Positions 39,006 through 47,569 of a stretch of 64,000 nt of DNA are shown here, in pieces. The DNA is from Bacillus albus (lineage in GTDB: Bacteria; Bacillota; Bacilli; Bacillales; Bacillaceae_G). The notes beneath the pieces are model-generated. The model worked only from the letters and a program-made list of their open reading frames with translations. It was not told the origin of the DNA and made no database searches. Position 1 is the stretch's first letter. The number at the start of each line of letters is the position of its first letter. Location: the NCBI RefSeq assembly GCF_001884185.1, contig NZ_MAOE01000035.1, positions 310,001 to 374,000 of the forward strand, written 5' to 3'. The position numbers and the translations under genes were made by a program.

Positions 39006-39650
39006 TTATAAAAATCCGTTTTCTTGTAAAAAGCTTTCGCTCATTGAACCTGTTCGTTTTACAGGTTTAGAAATAAAGCGTTCGATATATTTACCAATCA
39101 TGTCACACTCAATATTTACGATGTCACCAGCATTTTTTTCTCCGATAACAGATTCACTTACTGTGTGCGGGATGAGTGAGATTGTAATGGAAGATTCGTC
39201 TATATCAAATATTGTTAAACTCGTTCCATCAACAGCAACGGATCCTTTATGCAAACAATAGTGCAATAATTCATCAGCAATAGCTATTTTGTAATAGACG
39301 GCATTATAGTGTTGTTTTTTACTTACTATCGTTCCGGTGCCATCGATATGTCCTGAAACGAAATGTCCACCGAATCGTCCGTTTGCAGCCATTGCACGTT
39401 CTAAATTTACTTTACAGTGCGGTTTAAGCATGCGAAGTGACGTAGACTGCATCGTTTCAGGCATTGCATCCACCGTGAATGAAGTTGTTGTGAAACTCGT
39501 TACAGTTAAGCAAATACCGTTAACCGAGATACTATCACCTAAGTGAACATCGGATAAAATTTTATTTGCATGGATCGTTAACCTCATTGCTTCTCCGCTT
39601 TGTTGCATGTTTGCAATCGTTCCTAATTCTTCTACAATTCCTGTAAACAT
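39006..39650 (-). CDS. ribE: Riboflavin synthase, alpha chain
   Basis: A 214-residue enzyme made of two similar lumazine-binding halves (MFTGIVEELG with SVNGICLTV, and FVSGHIDGTG with AVDGTSLTI). It dismutates two ribityllumazine molecules to riboflavin. The start overlaps the end of ribD by about 19 bases, so translation is coupled. Confidence 0.94.
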   Translation of the reverse strand: MFTGIVEELGTIANMQQSGEAMRLTIHANKILSDVHLGDSISVNGICLTVTSFTTTSFTVDAMPETMQSTSLRMLKPHCKVNLERAMAANGRFGGHFVSGHIDGTGTIVSKKQHYNAVYYKIAIADELLHYCLHKGSVAVDGTSLTIFDIDESSITISLIPHTVSESVIGEKNAGDIVNIECDMIGKYIERFISKPVKRTGSMSESFLQENGFL

Positions 39651-40744
39651 TCAGTCACCTCACTTCGGGCATTTGCAACAATTTTTATATCATCGCCAAT
39701 TTGTTTCATTTCTTGAATTTCCAAGGAAAGCGCATCTTGTAATGCGGTAAAACCATTTCCGCCAAATAAAGTAGGGGCATCTTTCCCGCCAATTAATTTG
39801 GGACTTATATAAGTTACAATTTCATTGAAATACTTTGTTTGTAGGAAGCTTGCATGAATCGATTGTCCTCCTTCAACGAATAGAGAAAGAATTTCCTTCT
39901 CCCCAAGTAAGAAAAGGAGGTCCTCAATTTCAATTTGCTTCGTTTTCATTTGGAATATCACTATATTTTCAGATTCATAAGAAGCTATTTTCTCTTTATT
40001 TACATCCTTACCGACAAAAATCCATGTCGGTGCTAAACCATCTGTTATGACATGAGAAGATGGTGGCGTTCGTAAATGAGTATCTAAAATAACGCGTATA
40101 GGATGTTTACCCCCGTTAGGAATTCTTGTTGTTAAATGCGGATTATCAGCTATAACTGTATTCACTCCAACGAGAATTGCATCATGTATATGGCGATATT
40201 GGTGAACATCAGCTCGAGCTTCTTCACCTGTAATCCACTTACTTTCACCAGTAACAGTTGCTGTTTTTCCGTCTAAGCTCATCGCTGTTTTTATTGTTAC
40301 AAATGGACGTTTCGTTTTCATGTAGTGAAAAAAGTAGCGATTTAATAAAACTGCTTCTGCTTCCAGAACACCGGTCGTTACTTCGATGCCAGCTTCCTCT
40401 AATTTTCTTTTTCCATTACCAGAAACGAGAGGATTGCAATCAAGAGTAGCAATTACAACCCGTTTGACTCCTTTTTTGATGAGCGATTCACAGCAAGGTG
40501 GTGTTTTTCCAAAATGGCTACACGGTTCAAGTGTTACATAAACGGTAGCTCCTTTTGCTTTTTCACCAGCCATATGAAGAGCATAAACTTCTGCGTGTTC
40601 TTCACCAGCCCGTAAATGAGCACCCATACCGACGATGTTTCCGTCTTTTACAACAACAGCACCAACCATAGGATTTGGACTTGTTTGTCCGGAAGTTCCT
40701 TCTGCTAACTGCAGGGCAATCCTCATATATTCTTGATCTGTCAT
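39632..40744 (-). CDS. ribD: Bifunctional riboflavin deaminase / reductase
   Basis: A 370-residue fusion: N-terminal cytidine-deaminase-like domain with zinc motif EEHAEVYAL (His/Glu) and LEPCSHFGKTPPC (two Cys), then a C-terminal dihydrofolate-reductase-like domain (AMSLDGKTAT, VDVHQYR-type region, FVEGGQSIHASF). The ATG at 40744 follows AGGAGAGGTGAAG; a start nine codons earlier lacks a site. First gene of the operon, 29 bases after a leader terminator. Confidence 0.93.
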   Translation of the reverse strand: MTDQEYMRIALQLAEGTSGQTSPNPMVGAVVVKDGNIVGMGAHLRAGEEHAEVYALHMAGEKAKGATVYVTLEPCSHFGKTPPCCESLIKKGVKRVVIATLDCNPLVSGNGKRKLEEAGIEVTTGVLEAEAVLLNRYFFHYMKTKRPFVTIKTAMSLDGKTATVTGESKWITGEEARADVHQYRHIHDAILVGVNTVIADNPHLTTRIPNGGKHPIRVILDTHLRTPPSSHVITDGLAPTWIFVGKDVNKEKIASYESENIVIFQMKTKQIEIEDLLFLLGEKEILSLFVEGGQSIHASFLQTKYFNEIVTYISPKLIGGKDAPTLFGGNGFTALQDALSLEIQEMKQIGDDIKIVANARSEVTECLQEL

Positions 40745-40772
40745 TCTCTTCACCTCTCCTGAAAAAATCAAA

Positions 40773-40804
40773 AAACCTCAAGGATTTAATATCCTTGAGG
40801 TTTG
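40773..40804 (-). terminator. Leader terminator just before ribD
   Basis: AACCTCAAGGAT pairs with ATCCTTGAGGTT and is followed by a T-run on the minus strand. Its place between the FMN aptamer and ribD suits premature termination when FMN is high. Confidence 0.85.
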
Positions 40805-40884
40805 GGAGACGTGATTTCTAGAAATATAGTTCGAATACGAAAGTATAGGAAAGAAACCTAACGATGATTGATATTTGGGCATAA

Positions 40885-40930
40885 GGAAAAAACCTAGCAA
40901 AATATCAAATTTTTCAAGCGCTAGTCGTCT
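40885..40930 (-). terminator. Possible second hairpin terminator in the riboflavin leader
   Basis: On the minus strand CTAGC and GCTAG enclose an AT-rich inner stem and are followed by GTTTTTTCC. The weak stem makes this uncertain; it might instead be part of the antiterminator fold. Confidence 0.4.
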
Positions 40931-40932
40931 CT

Positions 40933-41023
40933 TTTTATTTCAGTATAGAAAGAAAAGTATACAAAATAAAACATATATATAGATTTGAATTGAATCTATA
41001 AAAATATGCATACTGAAATAAAA
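40933..41023. repeat. Nested inverted repeat in the riboflavin leader
   Basis: TTTTATTTCAGTAT (40933-40946) is matched by its exact complement ATACTGAAATAAAA (41010-41023). Inside, TATAGATT and AATCTATA form a second hairpin (about 40978-41000). The 91-bp unit is AT-rich and lies between the FMN aptamer and the leader terminators. It could be a MITE-like insertion or a leader stem; no target duplication is seen. Confidence 0.65.
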
Positions 41024-41056
41024 GTGTATTCGCTATATAAAATTACTAGAAAACAT

Positions 41057-41193
41057 ATCCTTCTCCCATCCAGACTATACTGTCGGCCCTAGAGTTTCAC
41101 TAGATCCACCGTTTTCGAGTTGAAAACGGGTCACGGACTTAGAAGTTTGCACTTCATCACCGCCGGTTGGGAATTTCACCCGACCCCGAAGGA
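41057..41193 (-). promoter_or_regulatory. FMN riboswitch (RFN element)
   Basis: On the minus strand the element runs from ATCCTTCGGGGTCGGGTG to GGATGGGAGAAGGAT with the conserved blocks AATTCCCAACCGGCGGT, GTCCGTGACCC, GGGCCGACAGTATAGTC. A terminal stem closes it. It controls ribD-ribE-ribBA-ribH, about 310 bases downstream. A TATAAT (plus-strand ATTATA, 41207-41212) just upstream is the probable -10. Confidence 0.96.
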
Positions 41194-41348
41194 TGTTGTT
41201 TGCTCAAATTATAGCACAAAAAAGAAAAAAGGCTAGTAAAAAATATTCGAATGTGAAGAATTGTGTGAAAATATAGGTGGCCTGGCATGGAGACAAAAGT
41301 ATGAGAAATGTTGTAAGGAGAAGGGATGTAACGGAGTTGTAAAAAAGA

Positions 41349-41376
41349 AAAAACATGCACAAAAAATGTGCATGTC
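41349..41376 (-). terminator. Terminator of the CDGSH gene
   Basis: ACATGCAC and GTGCATGT enclose a short T-rich loop, followed by a T-run on the minus strand. Confidence 0.82.
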
Positions 41377-41386
41377 ACATGTGAAA

Positions 41387-41593
41387 TTATTCTGCTTCTG
41401 GTGCTCTAACGACAGACTCGAATTTTCCTTTATGCGAAGCATCGCAATAAGGCATGTTTTTTGATAAACCACAACGGCATAAAGAAAATGCCGGTTTTGC
41501 TGGGAATACATTCCCTTGTGAATCAACTAATTCCACGTCCCCTGTAACGCGAAAAGAGCCATTATCATTTACTTTAATTTGTACTTTAGCCAA
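41387..41593 (-). CDS. CDGSH-type iron-sulfur protein
   Basis: A 68-residue protein whose C-terminal half holds the [2Fe-2S] signature C-R-C-(X8)-C-D-x-S-H-K-G: SLCRCGLSKNMPYCDASHKGKF. The N-terminal half is a beta-rich strand pair (VQIKVNDNGSFRV). Start is TTG at 41593, six bases after AAGGAGGG; no ATG fits. Likely a small cytosolic redox or Fe-S transfer protein; partner unknown. Confidence 0.87.
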   Translation of the reverse strand: MAKVQIKVNDNGSFRVTGDVELVDSQGNVFPAKPAFSLCRCGLSKNMPYCDASHKGKFESVVRAPEAE

Positions 41594-41732
41594 CGCTATC
41601 CCTCCTTCCCAAACGCTTAATTTCATCATATAATCAAGAGAAGTACTTGACAATATCAAATGAACACTTTCTTTGGGAGAGAAGAGAGTGTTATAATGTT
41701 TTTTATAACTGACTAGAGTAAGGTGACGAAAG

Positions 41733-41978
41733 ATGGATAAACAATTACGTACATTACGAAATATTGCAAATGAGCGCACGTGGGCATCATTTTTGAATGA
41801 TAATCATCCATATAGTTTGTTACACTGGTCCATTGCAGGTGTAGGACAAGAGTCAAAGGATGTTTGGTTACTTCAAGATGAGGTAACATTTCAAACGACA
41901 GAATTTCCAACACTCGATGAAGCAATGCAATGGATTTCTGAAAATATGGAACAAGTTACAGACGTTTTAGCGCAATAA
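41733..41978 (+). CDS. yqkC: YqkC-like protein (DUF2552)
   Basis: An 81-residue soluble protein (MDKQLRTLRNIANERTWASF to ENMEQVTDVLAQ), Trp-rich, matching the small Bacillus DUF2552/YqkC proteins of unknown role by recall. It faces yqkD head-to-tail across a shared terminator, as in the yqkC-yqkD order of B. subtilis. The upstream AAGGTGA supports the start. Confidence 0.78.
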   Translation: MDKQLRTLRNIANERTWASFLNDNHPYSLLHWSIAGVGQESKDVWLLQDEVTFQTTEFPTLDEAMQWISENMEQVTDVLAQ

Positions 41979-42007
41979 AAAAACAGGCTTATGCAAGCCT
42001 GTTTTTT
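41977..42007. terminator. Bidirectional terminator between yqkC and yqkD
   Basis: AAAAAACAGGCTT pairs with AAGCCTGTTTTTT. Confidence 0.9.
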
Positions 42008-42912
42008 GTTTCTTTTACATATGAGTTTAAAAATTGATCAACGGCTGCTTCATATTCTTCTTTATTTTCGTTATAAGAGCAAGCGTGTGCGCCGTGTTCT
42101 GCAATATAAAGTTGTTTATTGTTTTCTTTTGCTTCATATAGTGCTTTCGTCATATCAGCTAAAATATAATCATCATCTTTACTATGAATAAAGAGGACGG
42201 GATTATTAATGTTTTTTATACAATCGATTGGTGAAACTTCACGAATCGTATAACCGTCACGCACTTTCAAAAAAGCATTTGCTAAAGGTAATAAAGGCCA
42301 TTTAGGTAAATGGAATTCAACCTTTAAACGGTGTTGTAATTGCCCGTAGAAATCAGAAAAAGGACAATCAGCAATATAGAAATCAGCACCATCTTCTACA
42401 AGTCCTGCGTATTGAAGCAGTGTTGCAGCTCCCATCGATTCACCATGAATACCGAGTGTTATATTTGTTCCAAAGCGACTTTTTAGCCAGTCGACTACGG
42501 ATTTTAAATCATGTTTTTCATAGTACCCATAGCTTGTTGTTTTTCCGCCAGTTTTACCATGGCGACGATGATCGTAAATAACGACATTATATCCTCTGTT
42601 TAAAAATAAGTTTGCATATTTTACAGAGTTCATTTTATTTACAGTTACACCGTGACAGAAAACCATAAATTTGTTGGAATGGCCAGCTGGAATGTAATAT
42701 CCATGAAGATCATATCCGAATTGCGAAGGAATATGAATTTCTTCTTTCTGAAGAGCATCAAAATCTTCTATACGAAAATGTTTTTTCGTTTCTCTTTCGA
42801 GTACTTCTTCCTCTGTTTTTTTCTTTAAGTACATCACTTTATTTGTAAAGAAAATCCCAAGGGCAGTTATTGCACCTAGTATAGTAAACAATGCTGCAAA
42901 AAAACGTTTCAT
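41989..42912 (-). CDS. yqkD: Alpha/beta hydrolase, membrane-anchored (YqkD)
   Basis: A 307-residue serine hydrolase with an N-terminal membrane anchor (FFAALFTILGAITALGIFF). Catalytic elements: FCHGVTVNKMNS oxyanion loop, nucleophile GIHGESMGAATLL, Asp in HSKDDDYIL and His in EHGAHA. It belongs to the YqkD/BEM46-like group; the substrate is unknown. The ATG follows GAGGATGAGG. Confidence 0.85.
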   Translation of the reverse strand: MKRFFAALFTILGAITALGIFFTNKVMYLKKKTEEEVLERETKKHFRIEDFDALQKEEIHIPSQFGYDLHGYYIPAGHSNKFMVFCHGVTVNKMNSVKYANLFLNRGYNVVIYDHRRHGKTGGKTTSYGYYEKHDLKSVVDWLKSRFGTNITLGIHGESMGAATLLQYAGLVEDGADFYIADCPFSDFYGQLQHRLKVEFHLPKWPLLPLANAFLKVRDGYTIREVSPIDCIKNINNPVLFIHSKDDDYILADMTKALYEAKENNKQLYIAEHGAHACSYNENKEEYEAAVDQFLNSYVKETKNRLA

Positions 42913-42993
42913 ACTTTACCTCATCCTCCAAATACCGTTACATGTGATACACTTACATTGTATCACAATGATAGAAAAGGGGAGAAATAGGAA

Positions 42994-43476
42994 ATGGTGT
43001 ATATACAAAAAATTACGCCATCGATGAAAGAAACAATCCGAATGTTCATGTGTGAGAACTGGGGGAGTTCATTGATGGTTTCACGTGGGAAGGGGCATCA
43101 ATTAGAAGAGTTACCAGGATTTGTTGCGCTCTCAGATGACAGAATAATTGGAATTATAACGTATGAAGTGACCGGAAATACGTGCGAAATTGTATCGTTA
43201 GATAGCTTTGAAGAAAGAAAAGGAATAGGGACAAAACTTGTAGATTGTGTATTAAAAATGGCAGAAGAAGAGCGGTACGAGCAGGTTTGGCTCATTACAA
43301 CGAATGATAATATGAATGCGTTACGTTTTTACCAAAAACGTAATTTTTTGATGACAAATTTATATGTGAATGCTGTGGAAGAGGCCCGAAAAATAAAGAA
43401 AGAAATTCCGCGTATTGGGTATGATAATATCCCGATTTTACATGAAATTCAATTGGAATATAGTTTAGTGAAATGA
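42994..43476 (+). CDS. GNAT-family N-acetyltransferase
   Basis: A 160-residue single-domain acetyltransferase. The acetyl-CoA loop is RKGIGTKLVDCVLKMAEEE, followed by WLITTNDNMNALRFYQKRNF, the usual motif A and B of the family. Substrate unknown. AAAGGGGAG precedes the ATG. Confidence 0.82.
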   Translation: MVYIQKITPSMKETIRMFMCENWGSSLMVSRGKGHQLEELPGFVALSDDRIIGIITYEVTGNTCEIVSLDSFEERKGIGTKLVDCVLKMAEEERYEQVWLITTNDNMNALRFYQKRNFLMTNLYVNAVEEARKIKKEIPRIGYDNIPILHEIQLEYSLVK

Positions 43477-43575
43477 TGTAACAATTTTCAGAAATATAAG
43501 TTATTAACCTTGACGAATATTGTAATTTAGGTTACCGTAAAATTGTAATCTATTACCATATTAAGGGGTGACGAT

Positions 43576-44439
43576 GTGGCAACTATACGTGATGTTGCAA
43601 AATTGGCAGGTGTTTCAGTCGCAACCGTTTCACGAGTTATGAATGAAAAAGGATACGTTCATGAAGACACAGTAAAACAAGTAAAGGAAGCAATTGAGGA
43701 ATTACGTTATAGGCCAAATAGTACAGCAAAGCTATTATTTAAAGAGAATTCAACGATAATTGCATTACTTGTAGATAATTTATATGAACCATCAACCATC
43801 ACTTTGCTACATTGTATTGAGGAAATAGCATATAAAGAAGGATACCAAACCATTGTTTGTAATATAGAGAATAAAGATAGATACATACATATGTTGAAGG
43901 TAAATAACGTTGCAGGTGTTATTTTGACAAGATCCGTTTTTAAAAGTATAGGAGAAATGCCAATTCCCTTTGTTGTAATTGATGAAAAAAAATCCGATGC
44001 AAATTATTATGAAAGTGGACAAAGAGCGGTTTCTTTATTAAAGGAAAAAGGCTGTCACTTTCTTGCTTATTTCGGTGAGGGAGAAGATAGTGAAGAAATG
44101 GAAGAGCACGTATCAGGATTTCTAGACGCTGTTTGGGAGGAAGGAGTCTCTTACCGAGAAGTATGTGTACAAGGGTATACGAATAAACAGTTTATTACAT
44201 TATTGCAAACTTATCCGTATATAGATGGAATTGTAACTTCAAGTGATAAGATTACTTTTGAGTTAAGTCGAGCAGCGAAGAATTTAAATATATCTATACT
44301 GGATAAATTGAAAATTATTGGGCTGAATGGGAGTATAGATAGTGAGTGGGGAGGTCCGTCATTCCTGCAAATTGAAAGTTGTGTCGAAGAAAATGGGAAA
44401 ATAGCGTTGCAACAATTAAAACGGAAAATAAAAAAGTAA
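43576..44439 (+). CDS. LacI-family transcriptional regulator
   Basis: A 287-residue repressor: N-terminal HTH (TIRDVAKLAGVSVATVSRVMN) and hinge helix (YRPNSTAKLLF), then a periplasmic-binding-like effector domain (IIALLVDNLYEP, VAGVILTR, IDGIVTSSD, KIIGLNG). It is about 40 residues shorter than usual, mostly lost between the hinge and the C-terminus, yet ends cleanly. GTG start at 43576 after AAGGGGTGA. No sugar genes are adjacent, so the regulon is unknown. Confidence 0.85.
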   Translation: MATIRDVAKLAGVSVATVSRVMNEKGYVHEDTVKQVKEAIEELRYRPNSTAKLLFKENSTIIALLVDNLYEPSTITLLHCIEEIAYKEGYQTIVCNIENKDRYIHMLKVNNVAGVILTRSVFKSIGEMPIPFVVIDEKKSDANYYESGQRAVSLLKEKGCHFLAYFGEGEDSEEMEEHVSGFLDAVWEEGVSYREVCVQGYTNKQFITLLQTYPYIDGIVTSSDKITFELSRAAKNLNISILDKLKIIGLNGSIDSEWGGPSFLQIESCVEENGKIALQQLKRKIKK

Positions 44440-44466
44440 AAGGTGCGTATAAAACGCACCTTTTAT
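44438..44466. terminator. Bidirectional terminator
   Basis: AAAAGGTGCGT pairs with ACGCACCTTTT; shared by the LacI gene and the permease gene. Confidence 0.87.
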
Positions 44467-45782
44467 AATGTAATAGCGGCAATAAAGCCGAATATAAGTA
44501 ACGGTATATTATAATGCAGAAAAGTTGGTACACAAGTATCCCATATATGATGGTGTTGACCATCAGCATTTAAACCAGATGTTGGTCCAAGTGTACTATC
44601 TGATGCTGGAGATCCTGCATCGCCTAGCGCTCCGGCTGTACCGATAATTGCAATGGTGGCCATTGGACTAAATCCAAGCTGCATGCAAAGAGGGACAAAA
44701 ATTGTTGTTAAAATAGGGATGGTTGAAAAGGATGAACCAATTCCCATCGTAACGAGAAGTCCAATCACAAGCATAAGGAATGCAGCGAGCGGCTTATTAT
44801 TTCCAATTATATGTGCACTCGTTTGTACAAGAGATTCAACATGTCCTGTTTTTCGAAGGACAGCGCCAAATCCAGCGGCTGCGATCATAACAAAACCGAT
44901 AAAGGACATCATGCGCATTCCACTAGTTAATATCGAATCTGCTTTTTTAAGAGGTAGACTACCACTTACTGATAAGACGATAATCCCCGCTAAAGCACCG
45001 AAAATCATGGATTCTGTTGCTAATTGAACAGTTAATGTAGCGATGATAGATAATAATCCGAAAGTAATGCTGCGTTTTGTATAGGGAACGATTTCATTTG
45101 CTGTAGTATGAATTTGTTCTGTTTCATACGTACGAGGTTTCCGGTACGTAATGAACACCGCTACACATAATCCGATAATCATACCGATTGCTGGAATAGT
45201 CATTGCTTTTGGAATAAGTGCGACATCAAATGTAAGACCGCTTTGCGCAGCATTTGTTTGCAATACGTCATGATAAATCTTTCCGAATCCTGCTGGAATC
45301 CACATATAAGGAGTAATCAATCCGAATGTAATAATACATGTAACAAGTCTACGATCCACTTTCAGCTCATTTAATACTTTTAAAAGTGCTGGAATTAAGA
45401 TGGGGATGAAAGCGATATGAACAGGAATCACATTTTGTGAGAAACAAGCCATCGTTAAAATGATGAATAGAATAAGTATTTTAGAATAAACTTGTTTTTT
45501 CGTGTCTTGTTCATTGCCAATCCATTTTAATGCGGTTTGAATCATGGCATCTGGAAGTCCTGTTTTGGAAAGGGAAATAGCGAAACCGCCAAGCATTGCA
45601 TAACTTAAAGCGATTGGAGCACTGTTTCCAAGACCAGTTGTAAAAGTGTTAATAGTTTCTGAAATACCGAGTCCGCCGATAATTCCGCCTGTTAAAGCTC
45701 CAACAATGATGGCGACAATGACCTGGACACGTAACAAACTAAGCAATAGCATAACTGCTACTGCGACGAGTACAGCATTCAT
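44463..45782 (-). CDS. YuiF-like permease (Na+/H+ antiporter family)
   Basis: A 439-residue polytopic membrane protein with about 11-12 helices (VLVAVAVMLLLSLLRVQVIVAIIVG, GGFAISLSKTGLPDAMI, GIGSSFSTIPILTTIFVPLC, GDAGSPASDSTLGPTSGLNADGQ). These motifs match the family annotated as Na+/H+ antiporters that includes B. subtilis YuiF, implicated in histidine uptake. No T-box or other leader is seen here, so the substrate is open. The ribosome site (GGGGAG) is rather far from the ATG. Confidence 0.83.
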   Translation of the reverse strand: MNAVLVAVAVMLLLSLLRVQVIVAIIVGALTGGIIGGLGISETINTFTTGLGNSAPIALSYAMLGGFAISLSKTGLPDAMIQTALKWIGNEQDTKKQVYSKILILFIILTMACFSQNVIPVHIAFIPILIPALLKVLNELKVDRRLVTCIITFGLITPYMWIPAGFGKIYHDVLQTNAAQSGLTFDVALIPKAMTIPAIGMIIGLCVAVFITYRKPRTYETEQIHTTANEIVPYTKRSITFGLLSIIATLTVQLATESMIFGALAGIIVLSVSGSLPLKKADSILTSGMRMMSFIGFVMIAAAGFGAVLRKTGHVESLVQTSAHIIGNNKPLAAFLMLVIGLLVTMGIGSSFSTIPILTTIFVPLCMQLGFSPMATIAIIGTAGALGDAGSPASDSTLGPTSGLNADGQHHHIWDTCVPTFLHYNIPLLIFGFIAAITL

Positions 45783-45910
45783 AATAAATGTAATCTCCCC
45801 AAAATTTTATTGTGTTAAAGCAAGTAAATATGAAGCGCCTTGCTATATTTATACATAGTTGCGACATATTATTATAAATTGTTTTCTATGAAATGTAAAA
45901 GAGCCTTTTA

Positions 45911-46912
45911 TTAATAATGTTGAAAAGTTAGCTCTTGTTTAATGGATTGTATAGATTGAGCGAATAATTCGGGCTCTTCTAAATCGGGAGAATGTGCTGA
46001 ATTTGGGAACCAAATCATCTTTTTTATGGGCGCTTCTATCACATCACAATATTCCTGAACGAGTGCATAAGGAGTTTGATAATCATAGCGACCAGAACAA
46101 AAATAAACCGGGATAGATAAACTTGAAATAGAAGAAAAGAAATCGATTGTTAGCATTTCTTCCCATAAAACGCCAGATTTTAAATTTCCTCCGAGAAACT
46201 TGAACCAATCTAATAGCGTATATTCGGGAGAAAAGAAGCCTTTTCGTATGAAAGAAAAGGAAGATCCATTTTGGATTGCTCCTCCGAATGTACCAAGCCA
46301 CTTTCTTTGAATAATGAGACGTCTCGTATCTAAAAATGGTGGTTTTCCTAATTTTAAAAGAGAAGCTAATGCTTTTTTATGATCATGTTTTTTGGCAGAA
46401 CGAATTAAATGCTGATATAGCAATTCTTCGTTTTGTTTCATATGTACAATCTGTCCAATACCGATGTAAGCCTCGATATACTGTGGATATTGATGTGCTA
46501 TGTTAAGCCCAATAATGCTTCCCCAAGAATGACCGGCGAGAAATAGTTTCTGTTTATTGAACTTTTTAAGTACATATTGAATCACTTCTTTTGCATCGGA
46601 CATGAATTGTTCGATTGTAAAATTTGCTCCGAAATCTTTCATTGAAAAGGATTTACCTGCCCCACGCTGATCCCAATTAATTACGATGAAGTGTTTCTCC
46701 AATTCTTTTTGAAAATGCCGAATAAATCCAATTTGTGCCATTCCCGGTCCGCCATGACAGCATAATAAAATAGGCTGCTCTACGTTTTGCCCGCGCATAA
46801 GGAGAGTTTGTTTTCGATCATTAATTAGAACGCTTTCCATCGTAGCAATACTATTAGGAATGATTTGTTTATTTTCATTATAAAACTGTGGGGTATAGCT
46901 ACGAAAAAGCAT
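45911..46912 (-). CDS. Alpha/beta hydrolase, proline iminopeptidase-like
   Basis: A 333-residue hydrolase with the S33-type layout: oxyanion motif LLCCHGGPGMAQ, DQRGAGKSF, nucleophile LAGHSWGSIIGL, acid Asp in CSGRYDYQTP and His in NSAHSPDLEEPE, with a helical lid between. It may cleave N-terminal proline from peptides or act on another small substrate. The ATG at 46912 follows AAGGAGG; the extended frame upstream has no site. Confidence 0.82.
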   Translation of the reverse strand: MLFRSYTPQFYNENKQIIPNSIATMESVLINDRKQTLLMRGQNVEQPILLCCHGGPGMAQIGFIRHFQKELEKHFIVINWDQRGAGKSFSMKDFGANFTIEQFMSDAKEVIQYVLKKFNKQKLFLAGHSWGSIIGLNIAHQYPQYIEAYIGIGQIVHMKQNEELLYQHLIRSAKKHDHKKALASLLKLGKPPFLDTRRLIIQRKWLGTFGGAIQNGSSFSFIRKGFFSPEYTLLDWFKFLGGNLKSGVLWEEMLTIDFFSSISSLSIPVYFCSGRYDYQTPYALVQEYCDVIEAPIKKMIWFPNSAHSPDLEEPELFAQSIQSIKQELTFQHY

Positions 46913-47033
46913 ATTGAAAACCTCCTTTTCTGAAATCGTATGAATCGCACAGGCTATTCGTTTTGCATATACTGTTAGAAAATCATTGTAACATACCATA
47001 CTAGTGTCATTTCAACACGGGAGGAGGGAAATT

Positions 47034-47486
47034 GTGACGATTGGAGAAATTATAGATTGTTTAAATAGACGTGAATCCATCGCTATTATAGCAAAACGTC
47101 TTGAAATAAGCCCGTATACATTATCGAAGAAACTAAGAGTGATTGGGTACGAATATGATGGAGAACAGAAGAAACGTATATTTGTAGGGGATGGAGAAGA
47201 ACCACGTCACTTACAACTCCAAGAAGCGACAGCCCTTCAATATGCGACAATAGATTATCAATTATTAATTTATGAGCAATTACAAAGTATTTATGAGTTA
47301 TTAAGAAAGAGAGAAGAAGTAATTGCGCCCATTAGGAGTATAAGTACAGAGAAAAAGAAACGTACCTTTTCTATTAATAAAGAGATATTAGCAAAACTAG
47401 ACGTTTTATCAGAATCGAAAGGAATTCAAAAATCTAAACTTGTAGAAGAGGCGCTACAACAATTTTTACAACAATATGATTTTTAA
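47034..47486 (+). CDS. Predicted DNA-binding protein with N-terminal HTH and C-terminal ribbon-helix-helix
   Basis: A 150-residue cytosolic protein. Residues about 1-45 (TIGEIIDCLNRRESIAIIAK and RLEISPYTLSKKLRVIGYEY) look like a helix-turn-helix. The last 42 residues (RTFSINKEILAKLDVLSES with SKLVEEALQQFLQQY) are a ribbon-helix-helix domain. A helical linker joins them. GTG start at 47034 after GAGGAGGG. Two DNA-binding domains in one small protein is unusual; no toxin-like partner is adjacent. Confidence 0.72.
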   Translation: MTIGEIIDCLNRRESIAIIAKRLEISPYTLSKKLRVIGYEYDGEQKKRIFVGDGEEPRHLQLQEATALQYATIDYQLLIYEQLQSIYELLRKREEVIAPIRSISTEKKKRTFSINKEILAKLDVLSESKGIQKSKLVEEALQQFLQQYDF

Positions 47487-47493
47487 TAACTAA

Positions 47494-47538
47494 AGAAAAG
47501 GATACTATGTTCATTGTAAGAACGAGTATCCTTTATAA
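47494..47538 (+). terminator. Terminator after the HTH-RHH gene
   Basis: AAAGGATACT pairs with AGTATCCTTT across a long loop. Confidence 0.7.
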
Positions 47539-47569
47539 TAAAAAGCTGGATCGTATATTAGGGAACTAC

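Noticed and set aside
41261-41464. 67-codon plus-strand frame with several Cys near the FMN riboswitch
   Set aside because: It overlaps the CDGSH gene terminator and coding region and has no ribosome site; the minus-strand CDGSH gene is clear.
44653-45027. 124-codon plus-strand frame opposite the YuiF-like permease
   Set aside because: Antisense shadow of hydrophobic helices; no start signals.
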